From Pseudonocardia oroxyli (GTDB taxonomy: Bacteria > Actinomycetota > Actinomycetes > Mycobacteriales > Pseudonocardiaceae): DNA of 44,272 bases. Positions 36,023 through 44,272 of the stretch are shown in pieces. The stretch is from contig NZ_FNBE01000025.1 of assembly GCF_900102195.1 (NCBI RefSeq), forward strand, positions 1-44,272. The letters are read 5' to 3'. A program made the translations under genes and the position numbers. The notes below the pieces were generated by a model. It saw only the letters and a program-made list of their open reading frames with translations. It searched no databases and was not told where the DNA came from. How positions within the stretch are numbered: position 1 is the first letter of the stretch; every line of letters begins with the position of its first letter.

Positions 36023-38388
36023 GCACCATCGGTGCGGAAGCGGCCCACGGTGTCGCAGGGCGTTTCGTAGGTCGGCCGCTCACCCGACGGGAGGACAGCC
36101 GGCTGGTGACCGGGCACGGCCGATTCGTCGAGGATGTGGTCTGGCCGGACACCTGGCACGTCGCGTTCCTGCGGAGCCCGGTCGCCCGCGGCCGGATCGT
36201 AGGCCTCGATGTGGAGGCGGCCCGCGCCCTCGACGGCGTGCGCGTGGTCCTGACCGCCGCCGAGCTCAATCCCCTGGTGCGGTCCTGGTGGCAGACAGCG
36301 GTGGGACCGGACGCACCCCAGCCTCCACGGCGCCTTCTGGCCGCCGAGGACGTCCGGTGGGTGGGCGAACCGATCGCGATGGTCCTCGCGACGTCGCGGT
36401 ACGTCGCCGAGGACGCCCTCGAGCTCATCGAGCTGGATGTCGAGGAGCAGCCACCGGTGATCGCCGACCACCTGGATCGCTGGAAGGTCGAGGGTGAGGT
36501 CGGGCTCGTCCATCCGGAGCTGGGCACCAACGTGGCGGCCCAGGTCCCCTCGCCTGACCGCGGAATGCCGATGGGCAACGCGGCGCTGGACGATGTGCTC
36601 GGCACCGCGCCGCACGTCTTCGACGAGACCTTCCATCAGCATCGCTACCTCTGCGTGCCGATGGAGGCCCGCGGCATCCTCGCTCGCTGGGATCCCTACC
36701 GTGGCCGCATGGAAATCGTTGCTGCCACGCAGGGCGCGCACGAGGTGCGCGCCTCGACAGCCCGCCTGTTGGGTATCGACGAGACCCAGGTGCACGCGTC
36801 GGCCGAGGATGTCGGTGGTGGTTTCGGGCAGAAGATGTATATGTCCACCGAGGACCACTGTGTCGTCGCCGCAGCCTACCGGGAGGAGTGCGCCGTCCGC
36901 TGGATCGAGGACCGGAACGAGAACCTGGTGGCGGGAGGTCACGCCCGAACCGAGGACATGCGGTTGCAGGTCGCCACTGACGAGACCGGCCGAATCCTCG
37001 GGATAAAGGCGCACCACGTCGAAGACGTGGGCGCTTTCCCGACGCCCGGAGTGGGCTCCAACGCGAAGCTGGCTGCGGCCTACCTGCCCGGTCCGTACGA
37101 CATCGGCCAGTACTTCTTCAGCGGCGTGGCGACGTACTCGAACACGAACGGGAAGTGTGCGTACCGCGGGCCCTGGATGATGGAGACGGTGGCGCGCGAG
37201 CAGATGATGGACATCGTGGCGGTCGAGCTGGGTATCGACCCGCTCGAGTTCCGGAGACACAACATGATCACTTCGGATCGGTTGCCCTTCACCACGAGCT
37301 CCGGCATGGTCTACGAGACCGTCACCCCGCGCGAGACGCTCGACCAGGTCGCCGAGCTGATCGACTACGAGGGGTTCCGGGCCGAGCAGGCGGCGGCTCG
37401 GGCCGACGGACGGCTCCTGGGGATCGGACTGGCCGCCTACATCGAGGGATCGCCGGGTTTCGGCGTCCTCGGCGCGGAGCAGGTCTCGCTCCGGATCGAC
37501 TACGACGGCAAGGTCCTCGCCTCGACGGGGAGCGGCAGTCACGGCCAGAGCGTGGAGACGACCGTCGCGCAGGTGGTCGCCGACTCGCTGGGAGTGGACT
37601 ACGAGGACGTCCGGGTCGTCCAGAACGACACCGCGGCCTCCCCCTTCGGATCGGGAACCGGCGGCAGCCGCACCGCAGCGGTGTTCGGGGGCGCGGCTCG
37701 TCTGGCGGGGGAGAAGCTGCGGCGCAAGGTGCTGCGGGTGGCCGCTGTCGCGCTCGAGGCGGATCCAGAGGATCTCGAGCTCGACCTGGGTGTTGTCAGG
37801 GTGAAGGGCGCCCCAGCGGTGGCGCTGCCGATGGCGCAGGTCGCGGCGATGGCCTACGCCGGACACGCGGCGTTCCCCCCGGACCTCGAACCCGGTCTCG
37901 AGGCCGCGCACCGCATCAAGGCCCCGACGTTCATGTTCTCGAACGCCGCGCACGCTGCCGTGGTCGAGGTGGATCCGGGAACAGGACAGGTCCGCGTGCT
38001 CCGCTACGCGGTGAGCGAGGACTGCGGGAACATGATCAACCCCATGGTCGTCGAGGGCCAGATCGCGGGTGGGGTCGTGCAGGGCATCGGTGGCGTCTTC
38101 TACGAGCACTTCGTCTACGACTCCACGGGTAACCCACTGACTACCACGTTCATGGACTACTTGCTCCCGACTGCGGCCGACGTACCGGAGATTGTGTACG
38201 GGCACGTCGTCACGCCGTCCACCACACCCGGCGGGTTCAAGCCTGTTGGTGAGGGCGGCGCCATCGTGTCGCCGCCGGCGCTGATCAACGCCGTGCGCGA
38301 CGCATTGCGCCCGTTCGGAGCCAGACTGACCGCGCAACCGCTGACCCCTGCCGTGCTGCTCGACATCATCGAGGGGAATACCCGCTGA
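36019..38388 (+). CDS. Molybdenum hydroxylase large subunit (CoxL/XdhA-like)
   Basis: A 789-residue molybdopterin-binding catalytic subunit. It has the N-terminal Ald_Xan_dh_C region (DSRLVTGHGRFVEDV), the molybdopterin motif DVGGGFGQK, and the catalytic glutamate in FKPVGEGGA (about 745). The active-site loop reads AYRGPW (381-386). True aerobic CO dehydrogenase has AYRCSFR with a catalytic cysteine, so this is not a CO dehydrogenase; it should hydroxylate an organic carbon using water as oxygen source, as in N-heterocycle, aldehyde or side-chain hydroxylation. The start is GTG 36019, overlapping the small subunit stop; a longer open frame upstream is out of place. Cofactor maturation genes are not in the window. 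Confidence 0.93.
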   Translation: MSTIGAEAAHGVAGRFVGRPLTRREDSRLVTGHGRFVEDVVWPDTWHVAFLRSPVARGRIVGLDVEAARALDGVRVVLTAAELNPLVRSWWQTAVGPDAPQPPRRLLAAEDVRWVGEPIAMVLATSRYVAEDALELIELDVEEQPPVIADHLDRWKVEGEVGLVHPELGTNVAAQVPSPDRGMPMGNAALDDVLGTAPHVFDETFHQHRYLCVPMEARGILARWDPYRGRMEIVAATQGAHEVRASTARLLGIDETQVHASAEDVGGGFGQKMYMSTEDHCVVAAAYREECAVRWIEDRNENLVAGGHARTEDMRLQVATDETGRILGIKAHHVEDVGAFPTPGVGSNAKLAAAYLPGPYDIGQYFFSGVATYSNTNGKCAYRGPWMMETVAREQMMDIVAVELGIDPLEFRRHNMITSDRLPFTTSSGMVYETVTPRETLDQVAELIDYEGFRAEQAAARADGRLLGIGLAAYIEGSPGFGVLGAEQVSLRIDYDGKVLASTGSGSHGQSVETTVAQVVADSLGVDYEDVRVVQNDTAASPFGSGTGGSRTAAVFGGAARLAGEKLRRKVLRVAAVALEADPEDLELDLGVVRVKGAPAVALPMAQVAAMAYAGHAAFPPDLEPGLEAAHRIKAPTFMFSNAAHAAVVEVDPGTGQVRVLRYAVSEDCGNMINPMVVEGQIAGGVVQGIGGVFYEHFVYDSTGNPLTTTFMDYLLPTAADVPEIVYGHVVTPSTTPGGFKPVGEGGAIVSPPALINAVRDALRPFGARLTAQPLTPAVLLDIIEGNTR

Positions 38389-38419
38389 AGTGGGCGGGCA
38401 TCACGAAAGGACATTTACC

Positions 38420-39247
38420 TTGGGTTCGCTCGACGGCCGAGTTGCCTTCATCACCGGAGTGGCGCGCGGGCAGGGCAGAGCCCACGCGGTCCGGCTGGCA
38501 CGCGAGGGCGCTGACATCATCGGTGTCGACGTCTGTAGGGACTACCCGCACATGAACTACCCCAACGCCAGCACCGCGGACCTGGAGGAGACCGTCCGGC
38601 TCGTCGAGGCGTTGGACCGGCGAATCGTCGCCAGACAGGCGGACGTGCGGGACTACACCGAGCTGAAGGCGGCCTTCGACGAAGGGTTCGTCCAGTTCGG
38701 CAGGGTCGACATCATCATCGCCAACGCAGGCATCATCCGGCTGGGCGACGAGCAGGACTTCCTTGCAGAGTGGAAGGAAGTCATCGACACCAACCTGACC
38801 GGCGTCTACCACACCGTGCGGGCGGCGCTCGACGCACTGACACAGGGAGGACGCGGCGGCTCGATTGTGATCACCAGCTCCACCGCCGGTCTCAAAGGGA
38901 CCGGTTCCCCTTTCGCCAGCAACCAAGCCTATGCCGCCGCCAAGCGCGGACTGGTCGGCTACATGCAGTGCCTTGCGAACGACCTCGCTCCCAAGATGAT
39001 CAGGGTCAACACCATTCACCCGACTGGGGTGGTGTCCGGCATGACGATGAACGAACCCATGCAGAGGCTGACGACCGAAGCCGCCTCCGGGAGTAGGAAC
39101 GCCATCTCGGCCATGAAGAACGCGCTGCCCATCGAGATTCTGCAGGCCGAGGACATCGCGAATGCCGTCGCATGGCTGGTCTCGGACGAGGCGGCATTCA
39201 TCACCGGAGTGCAACTGCCGCTCGACGCCGGATTCTCGGTTCGCTGA
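38420..39247 (+). CDS. Mycofactocin-type SDR oxidoreductase
   Basis: A 275-residue SDR of the mycofactocin-coupled type. The glycine motif TGVARGQGRAHAVRLA is followed by the extended insertion after the second strand (DVCRDYPHMNY) typical of these enzymes, which hold NAD tightly and hand electrons to the peptide-derived cofactor mycofactocin. The catalytic serine (TSSTAGLKG) and YAAAK pair are present. I choose TTG 38420: AAAGGA lies eight bases before it and the product begins GSLDGRVAFITG, like its relatives. A GTG at 38390 would add a non-homologous leader. It lies 31 bases after the large subunit and probably belongs to that operon. Mycofactocin biosynthesis genes must be elsewhere. Confidence 0.88.
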   Translation: MGSLDGRVAFITGVARGQGRAHAVRLAREGADIIGVDVCRDYPHMNYPNASTADLEETVRLVEALDRRIVARQADVRDYTELKAAFDEGFVQFGRVDIIIANAGIIRLGDEQDFLAEWKEVIDTNLTGVYHTVRAALDALTQGGRGGSIVITSSTAGLKGTGSPFASNQAYAAAKRGLVGYMQCLANDLAPKMIRVNTIHPTGVVSGMTMNEPMQRLTTEAASGSRNAISAMKNALPIEILQAEDIANAVAWLVSDEAAFITGVQLPLDAGFSVR

Positions 39248-40072
39248 CGGGCGCGGCTCGACCGCACCCGGACCTCGCCACCGACCGACCTGTCGAGGAT
39301 CGACGCCCACGGCGGATCAATCAGCTCCGCTCCCGGACCGAGGGCAGCTTGTGAGCGGTTCGGCCGGCACCCGGTTGTGGCCGAACCGGGTCCTCGGCCA
39401 GGAATAGTCCCGGACGAACCGGGAGGGAATGACCCGGTGACCACCAGGGCCCAGGACCGAGTGCGGTTCGTCCTCTTCGATCGCCCAGATCCGCAACCCG
39501 TTCGACGGGCAACGTCCCCGCTGATCGTGTGCACGATCTCTACGGCCGCCTCGGCGACACGCCGTCCGGCTGGCGAAGCCGCCTGAGATGGGCTGTCGTG
39601 GAAGTTGGCCTCGAGCAGAACGGGGGCCCGATGCGCCGACGACTGGATGCACGAGGCCGGCTTGGCTGAGGCGTTCCAGTCGATGGCAGCGGCCGTGTCG
39701 GACGTATCAGAACCGAGAGAATAACCGGAAGGTTTGCAGTATACTATGTCAGATGCTGCCAGGTCCTGTGTCACGTTCGGTCGACGCCCTCGGGCCACTG
39801 GCCCAGGTAGCTCATAGGAGTCGTCGACGTGGCGGCTCTGCTGGTAGGAGAAGGGGCCCCGCGGCCAGTGGATGCTGTCGCGACGCGCGAGTCGCATATC
39901 CGCTTCTCGGTCGGCCTGGTGCGCAGATCCCGGCACGGTGTGCCCACGCAGTACTCGCCCTGACCGATCCGCTGGTCGCCGGAATGGCGACCGACCGCCG
40001 AAACCTGGGTTGCGCTGCAACAGCGGGAGACCGGGGTGCGGTCCGACCCCGACACCGATGGAGGAGACACAG
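39248..40072. other. Intergenic region with a possible decayed minus-strand gene
   Basis: About 825 bases. On the minus strand, roughly 39628-39330, two frames join to read VLLEANFHDS, AEAAVEIVHTISGDVARR and LRIWAIEEDEPHSVLGPGGH, which looks like a damaged small protein, perhaps a tautomerase. The plus strand has a TATACT (-10-like) at 39740-39745 preceded by AACC-GGAA-GGTT at 39723-39734, with no good -35. GGAGG at 40060-40064 serves the next gene. Confidence 0.35.
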
Positions 40073-40852
40073 ATGGCGGAACTTGAGGTGGAACGCCGCG
40101 GCTCGGTGCAGATCCTGCGCATCAACCGGCCAGAGGCGCGAAACGCGTTGAATACCGATGTTGTTGTTGGTCTCGGTACGGAGATCGAGAAGGCGGACGA
40201 CGATCGCGAAATTCGGTCGATCGTGCTGACCGCTACGGGTGACAGGGCCTTCTGCGCGGGAATGGACCTGCGTGGCTTCGCCGAAGGACGAAACGGCGCA
40301 CGCTCGCCGGAGGATGAGCGGGGTCTGGCCGCCTACCAGCGTTTCGTGCGCAAGGGGGTGGGTACGCCAGTGATCGGTGCGGCCAATGCGACCGCCGTGG
40401 CGGGTGGCTTCGAGCTCCTCTTGGCCTGCGACATGGTGGTCGCCTCGTCTACAGCTCGGTTCGGTCTCCCCGAGGTCAAGCGGTCATTGTTCGCGGCGGG
40501 TGGGGGTGTCTTTCTCGGTGGTCGTATTCCCTTGGCGATCGCTCTCGAGCTTACGCTCACCGGTGACTACGTCGAGGCCGAGCGCGCCTACCAGCTCGGA
40601 CTTATCAATCGTGTGGTCGGACCTGAGCGGGTACTGGAGGAGGCGATCTTGCTGGCCGAGGTCGTTGCGGCGAACGGCCCACTCGGCGTTCGGGCGACCA
40701 AGCAGTTGGTGAGGGCTGCCGCGGGGGCGCCGGCTGATGACGTGTGGCGGATGCAGGATGCTATTCAGCCGTCCGTCTTCGCCAGCGTCGATGCCAAGGA
40801 GGGTGCGTCTGCTTTCGTCGAGAAGCGCGCTCCCGTCTGGCAGGGTCGCTGA
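40073..40852 (+). CDS. Enoyl-CoA hydratase (crotonase family)
   Basis: A 259-residue crotonase. The oxyanion stretch is RAFCAGMDLRGF, and both hydratase acids are seen, in AGGFELLLACD and LPEVKRSLFA. The C-terminal SAFVEKRAPVWQGR is the common family end. Start at ATG 40073, eight bases after GGAGG. It stands alone between the molybdenum hydroxylase group and a tract of IS remnants. It is the third ordinary-looking crotonase here besides the BadI-like one, so it may act in a different branch. Confidence 0.9.
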   Translation: MAELEVERRGSVQILRINRPEARNALNTDVVVGLGTEIEKADDDREIRSIVLTATGDRAFCAGMDLRGFAEGRNGARSPEDERGLAAYQRFVRKGVGTPVIGAANATAVAGGFELLLACDMVVASSTARFGLPEVKRSLFAAGGGVFLGGRIPLAIALELTLTGDYVEAERAYQLGLINRVVGPERVLEEAILLAEVVAANGPLGVRATKQLVRAAAGAPADDVWRMQDAIQPSVFASVDAKEGASAFVEKRAPVWQGR

Positions 40853-40928
40853 GCGTTCTGGTGTGGCCTTCCCCGTTGGGCGGACTCCGACCTCGAGTCG
40901 GTTCTAGCCGGCTGGGAAGGATGCCGTT

Positions 40929-41190
40929 GTGCCTGCTTCTCATCCGCCGGAATTCCGGCAGCGCGCGGCCGAGCACGCCCGTGTCGGCGAGCGGCCGGTG
41001 CCCGGGGTCGCCTGGAGTCTCGGGATCAGCAAGTCGTGCCTGCGCAACTGGATGCGGCAAGACGAGATCGACACCGGAGAACGGCTCCGCCTGAGCTTGG
41101 GCCAACCCCGCTGAGCTGACCGAGCTGCGCCGGGAGAAGAGTCGTCTGGAGCTGGAGAACGAGCTCCTCAAACGCGCCGCGGCGGATTCA
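40929..41190 (+). pseudogene. IS3-family OrfA remnant
   Basis: From GTG 40929 the sequence reads HPPEFRQRAAEHARVGERP and LGISKSCLRNWM, the helix-turn-helix of an IS3 OrfA. After a frame slip near 41105 the leucine-zipper part follows: AELTELRREKSRLELENELL. No OrfB follows; the sequence switches to an IS30-type remnant. Confidence 0.8.
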
Positions 41191-41221
41191 ACTGGTCGTC
41201 GCAAGACTCGATTAGGAGGTG

Positions 41222-42030
41222 TGGGGTGGGGCGTCAGCCAGGGTGGATGGTCTCGCAGGCGGGGCGTTCGGCGATGTGGTCTCCGGGCACCGCCGATCCG
41301 CCGGGGTCTGGAGCGGGTGCTCTGGCACAGGGTCGCGGTTGGGATGATCAGTGAGGACGCCGCTGTCGGCGTGTCGGGCGCTGTCGGGTCGAGGTGATTC
41401 CACGCCCGTGGCGGCATAGCGAAGTTCCTGATCACTCCGGTCACCGGCAGCACCCTCTCGTTCGACGAACGTGAGATCGCAGCGCTGCTCACGGCCCGGG
41501 GCGCCGGGGTGCGGGAGACCGCCCGGCAGCTGGGCCGTCACCCCTCGACGGTGTCACGCGAGCTGCACCGCGGCCCGCTGCGTGAAGTTGGGGTATCGGG
41601 CCTCGGTCGCGCAGCGTAAGGCCGAGCTGATGGCGCGCCCCCGAAGGCGGCCAAGCCCGGGCGGACATTCTCAGTAGGCGAGCACAGTGCGACGCGACCT
41701 CAGCCACCTCCGACCCGCCCGGGCACGCACAGTCTTCGGATGGCGCCCTAATCGTCGAGGTGAATCTAAGCCCTCCCTGAGCGACTACGGTGCTGAGGCC
41801 ATGTGCGATGCTCTCGCCATTCAGGCCACCGGATTGCCCGAACAGCTGCGGCGGTCACTGACGTGGGACCACGGCAAGGAGTTCACCCCGCCCGCCCGGT
41901 TCACCATCAGCACCGGCGTCGCGGTCTCTTTCGCAGACCGGCACCAGCCCTGGCAGCGCGGCACGAACGAGAACCCCAACGGCCTGCGGCGCCTGCACTT
42001 CCCCGGAGGCACCTACTTTCACCGAACTTG
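41222..42030 (+). pseudogene. IS30-family transposase remnant
   Basis: Pieces of an IS30 transposase in order: the N-terminal DNA-binding region with LSFDEREIAALLTARGAGV and TARQLGRHPSTVSREL, then in another frame YRASVAQRKAELMAR, then after an apparent deletion at about 41670-41780 the catalytic domain with LRRSLTWDHGKEF, FADRHQPWQRGTNENPNGL and LHFPGGTYF. At least three frame changes; inactive. Confidence 0.8.
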
Positions 42031-42500
42031 CTTCAGCTTGTCGTTCCCGCGACCCTCTTGCGCGGGGCGCGTCCTGCCCTGCGGGCCGTTGAGCCGCTGT
42101 GGTCAAGCCGGTGCTTGCGCGCGGTCACCTCTGCACAAACGTTGTGGTGGTGGGCGACGATATCGAACTCCTCGGTTCCGAGCACATCATGGCCGGCGAC
42201 CCCATATGAGACGTAGCCTGGTGGCACCATGTCGAGGATCCTCCAGTTGCCCGGCACCTGGTGGATCACCACCTAGCACCTCCTGGGGGCCGACCGAAGT
42301 CCAGCGCATCTATGCACACATCTCGTTCCTACTGAGCGGGTCCCGGGGATTGATGCGGCCAATCCACTCACGGTCGGCTCCCGACCCGATGTCCTGTAGG
42401 AAGTAGAGCACGAAATGAACGCTGACACCAAGAGAAGTGGGTGTCGTACAGGCCAGGTACCGCTACTGCGTGGCACCGTTCCCGGTAAAGGAAGATCCCA
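42031..42500. other. Intergenic region before the second IclR gene
   Basis: About 470 bases. A minus-strand open frame at 42033-42272 (VIHQVPGNWRILDMVPPGYV, then GTEEFDIVAHHHNVCAEV) reads like part of a real protein, but I do not recognise it and it runs into the IS30 remnant. The palindrome ACCG-TTCC-CGGT at 42475-42486 lies directly before the ribosome site AAAGGAAG. Confidence 0.4.
42475..42486 (+). promoter_or_regulatory. Palindromic site in front of the second IclR gene
   Basis: ACCGTTCCCGGT has perfect 4-base arms and lies 14 bases before the start codon, next to the ribosome site. It closely matches the palindrome at 34434-34446, so an autoregulatory operator is plausible. Confidence 0.4.
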
Positions 42501-43355
42501 GTGACAGAGATGACGACCGACGAGCGGCCGTCCGCGAAAGGCCGCCGACGGAGTGCCGTCAGCGGCAGAGACGTGGACGACACGCAGTTCAGCGTCACCG
42601 TGGCCAAGGCGTTCTTGATCCTGGAGGCATTTTCGGCAGGCGGGCGTTCACTCGGGAACGCGGAATTACTTGAACGCACCGGTCTGCCGAAGCCGACCAT
42701 TTCACGCCTAACGTACACCCTGATGCGTTGCGGATATTTGGTCTTCGATCAGCGCCATCGGGTTTACGAGCTCGGTCCGCGATCCCTGCAGTTGGGTGCG
42801 GTCGCCACGTCCCGGATGTCGATCCCCAAGATTGCGCGGCCGAAGATGGAAGAACTCGGGGAGTTGGGGTTCAACGTCGGACTCGGATTGTGCGACGGAG
42901 ACCACATGCTGTACATAGACGCGGTCGAGGCCAAGTCGCTGATCGGACTCCGCCTGTACGCGGGTTCACGCATGCCTGTCGCAACGACAGCGATGGGCCT
43001 CGCCTATCTAGCCAGCTTGTCGCCGGGGGAGAGAGCCGAAAAGATCGCGTTCCTGAAGGAGTCATCCGATCCGGAGGTGTGGACTCAAACGGCGCGCGGA
43101 ATTGAGCGGGCACTTGCCGAGTACGCCGACAGGGGATATTGCTCCAGTCTCGGCGAGTGGCGCCGAGACATCCACGGTGTCGCGGCAGCGATTCGTGGAC
43201 GAGAGACCTTTGTCATCAACATCGGTGGGCCAGCTTACCAAATGCCGGAGGATTTGGTGCATGAATCGTTGGGCCCGGCGGTCGCGTCAGTTGCACAACA
43301 GATCACAGGATACCTGGAGGACGCGTCAGACGCGATGGGCGGACCGGCGATCTGA
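42501..43355 (+). CDS. IclR-family transcriptional regulator (paralogue)
   Basis: A 284-residue IclR regulator. The HTH (LGNAELLERTGLPKPTISRL) and effector domain (FNVGLGLCDGDHMLYIDAV, LRLYAGSRMPVATTAMGLA, FVINIGGPAYQ) are nearly the same as those of the regulator at 22772, with identity of roughly three quarters by eye over most of the length. The two differ mainly at the N-terminus, in the 200-235 region and at the C-terminus. The GTG start at 42501 follows AAAGGAAG at a good distance; the ATG at 42510 is an alternative. It stands alone between IS remnants, pointing the same way as the catabolic genes. Confidence 0.93.
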   Translation: MTEMTTDERPSAKGRRRSAVSGRDVDDTQFSVTVAKAFLILEAFSAGGRSLGNAELLERTGLPKPTISRLTYTLMRCGYLVFDQRHRVYELGPRSLQLGAVATSRMSIPKIARPKMEELGELGFNVGLGLCDGDHMLYIDAVEAKSLIGLRLYAGSRMPVATTAMGLAYLASLSPGERAEKIAFLKESSDPEVWTQTARGIERALAEYADRGYCSSLGEWRRDIHGVAAAIRGRETFVINIGGPAYQMPEDLVHESLGPAVASVAQQITGYLEDASDAMGGPAI

Positions 43356-43671
43356 CACGTTCAATGAATTGATGGATGAAATTGTGCGCGGGCCAGCATT
43401 GCCGGGTTGCATTCGCATCCAGGATCCCGACGAGATGACGACTACCACCGCACTTCTTTCGGCACTCGGCTGCCGGGATTGTCAGCACGACCGTGACCAG
43501 CTAATCGACAGTACAGAAATCAGCTGGGAAACACCCCTTCTCTCTCCCTATCGGTACGGCACTGGCCAAGCGGAAATTCGAGGGTCGTTTGGCATCAGAC
43601 AGATTCTTGCCGCACGTCGGCTTCCTTGGCCTGAAGTGCCAGACACCGACAACGCGGGGTCAGTGAGCCCT
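43356..43671. other. Intergenic region between IclR gene and IS5-type remnant
   Basis: About 315 bases, with lower GC than the flanks. No promoter, RNA or gene is recognisable. The long open frame running through it is open by chance and changes to transposase-like sequence only after 43672 in another frame. Confidence 0.35.
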
Positions 43672-44272
43672 TTCCATACATCACCGAGGCCGTCGAGTTG
43701 CTCGCTGCGCTCGCCCGACCCTGGCCAAGACGGTGGCCGTGATCACCGCGAAGGCCTTCGTGATCCTCGACGGGACGCCGCTGCGGATCGACCGGGTCGG
43801 GATGGGCTCGAGACGAGACCGCCCCTACTACTCAGGGAGACACAAGGCCCACGGGAAAACCGTGCAGGTCATCGCGGACCGGCCGGCAGGTTGGTGTGGG
43901 CTTCACCCGCACTTCCGGGCGCTCGGCACGACATGGGCGCCGCGCGCGACCACGGCATCCTCGACGCCCTGACCTACGCTCGCGTGAAGGTGATCGCGGA
44001 CAACGGCTACCGCGGGTCCGGGTTCGAGGTCCCGCAGCGCCGGCGACCGAAGGACCCCGAGACCGGCAAGCGCCGCAAGCTCTCCCGTGACCAGCGCGAC
44101 GTGAACACCGCGCACGCCCGTCAACGCGGCCCCGGCGAGCGCGCGAACGCCCAGCTCAAGACCTGGCGAGTGCTCCGCAAGATCCGCTGCTGCCCACGCC
44201 GGGTCACCGACTTGGTCAAGGCAGTCCTGGGCCTCATCCACGTCAGCTGACGCCAAGTGGAAAGGCCTCACT
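43672..44272 (+). pseudogene. IS5-type transposase remnant with right end
   Basis: Starts abruptly at YITEAVELLA, then FVILDGTPLRIDRVGMG, RRDRPYYSGRHKAHGK, LPGARHDMGAARDHGILDAL and GPGERANAQLK, ending at 44250. The 5' third is missing and a frame slip lies near 43890. The final bases (GGAAAGGCCTCACT at 44259-44272) resemble the terminus of the element at 2857-4945, so the IS end is at or very near the window edge. Same family and orientation as that element, clearly diverged in sequence. Confidence 0.8.

Noticed and set aside
35932..38337. Minus-strand open frame of 801 codons
   Set aside because: It mirrors the large molybdenum hydroxylase subunit; the plus strand has full family motifs.
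36019..38388. Aerobic carbon monoxide dehydrogenase
   Set aside because: The active-site loop lacks the AYRCSFR cysteine needed for CO oxidation; it reads AYRGPW.

Overview
The window is high-GC DNA from an actinobacterium. The signs are GTG and TTG starts, genes chained by ATGA/GTGA overlaps, a mycofactocin-type SDR, a DUF2889 protein, a P450 with its own small ferredoxin, and actinobacterial-looking insertion sequences. Genus and replicon cannot be told from the sequence; Pseudonocardiales or Mycobacteriales (Rhodococcus-like) are the best guesses.

Layout. 1-349: end of an IS3-family element. 350-2690: a fused acyl-CoA carboxyltransferase (minus strand) divergent from a SnoaL-like protein. 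2857-4945: an IS5-type element split by an IS630-type element. 4950-8588: a cyclase-family hydrolase (minus) and a CocE/NonD-type hydrolase with an unusual N-terminal module (plus). 8591-11203: a pile of nested, decayed ISs (IS630 scrap, two IS3-type elements, IS1634). 11236-11994: an SDR (minus). 13159-27859: the core, a Baeyer-Villiger monooxygenase followed by a tightly coupled run of 13 genes: CoA ligase, enoyl-CoA hydratase, 3-hydroxyacyl-CoA dehydrogenase, SDR, P450, ferredoxin, BadI-like ring hydrolase, APH-fold kinase, IclR regulator, thiolase, second hydratase-like protein and two acyl-CoA dehydrogenases. 28202-32614: a CoA ligase, then a DUF2889 protein coupled to a third CoA ligase. 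32725-34100: a dead IS1380 transposase. 34608-39247: a CoxM/CoxS/CoxL-type molybdenum hydroxylase and a mycofactocin-type SDR. 40073-40852: another enoyl-CoA hydratase. 40929-42030: IS3 and IS30 remnants. 42501-43355: a second IclR regulator closely similar to the first. 43672-44272: the end of another IS5-type element related to the one at 2857.

How the genes may work together (inference). The enzymes fit aerobic breakdown of an alicyclic, terpenoid-like or steroid-like compound. The P450/ferredoxin pair or the molybdenum hydroxylase would introduce oxygen, SDRs would oxidise alcohols to ketones, the BVMO would turn a cyclic ketone into a lactone or ester, and a hydrolase would open it. CoA ligases would activate the acid, the BadI-like crotonase would cleave a remaining ring, and the dehydrogenases, hydratases, 3-hydroxyacyl-CoA dehydrogenase and thiolase would run beta-oxidation. 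The kinase beside two acyl-CoA dehydrogenases suggests phosphorylation of a hydroxyacyl-CoA, as in levulinate catabolism. The actual substrate cannot be read from the sequence. Twin IclR regulators, a promoter with an IclR-box-like palindrome at 15000-15032 and several other palindromes suggest local control. IS material at every boundary suggests the island was assembled in pieces.
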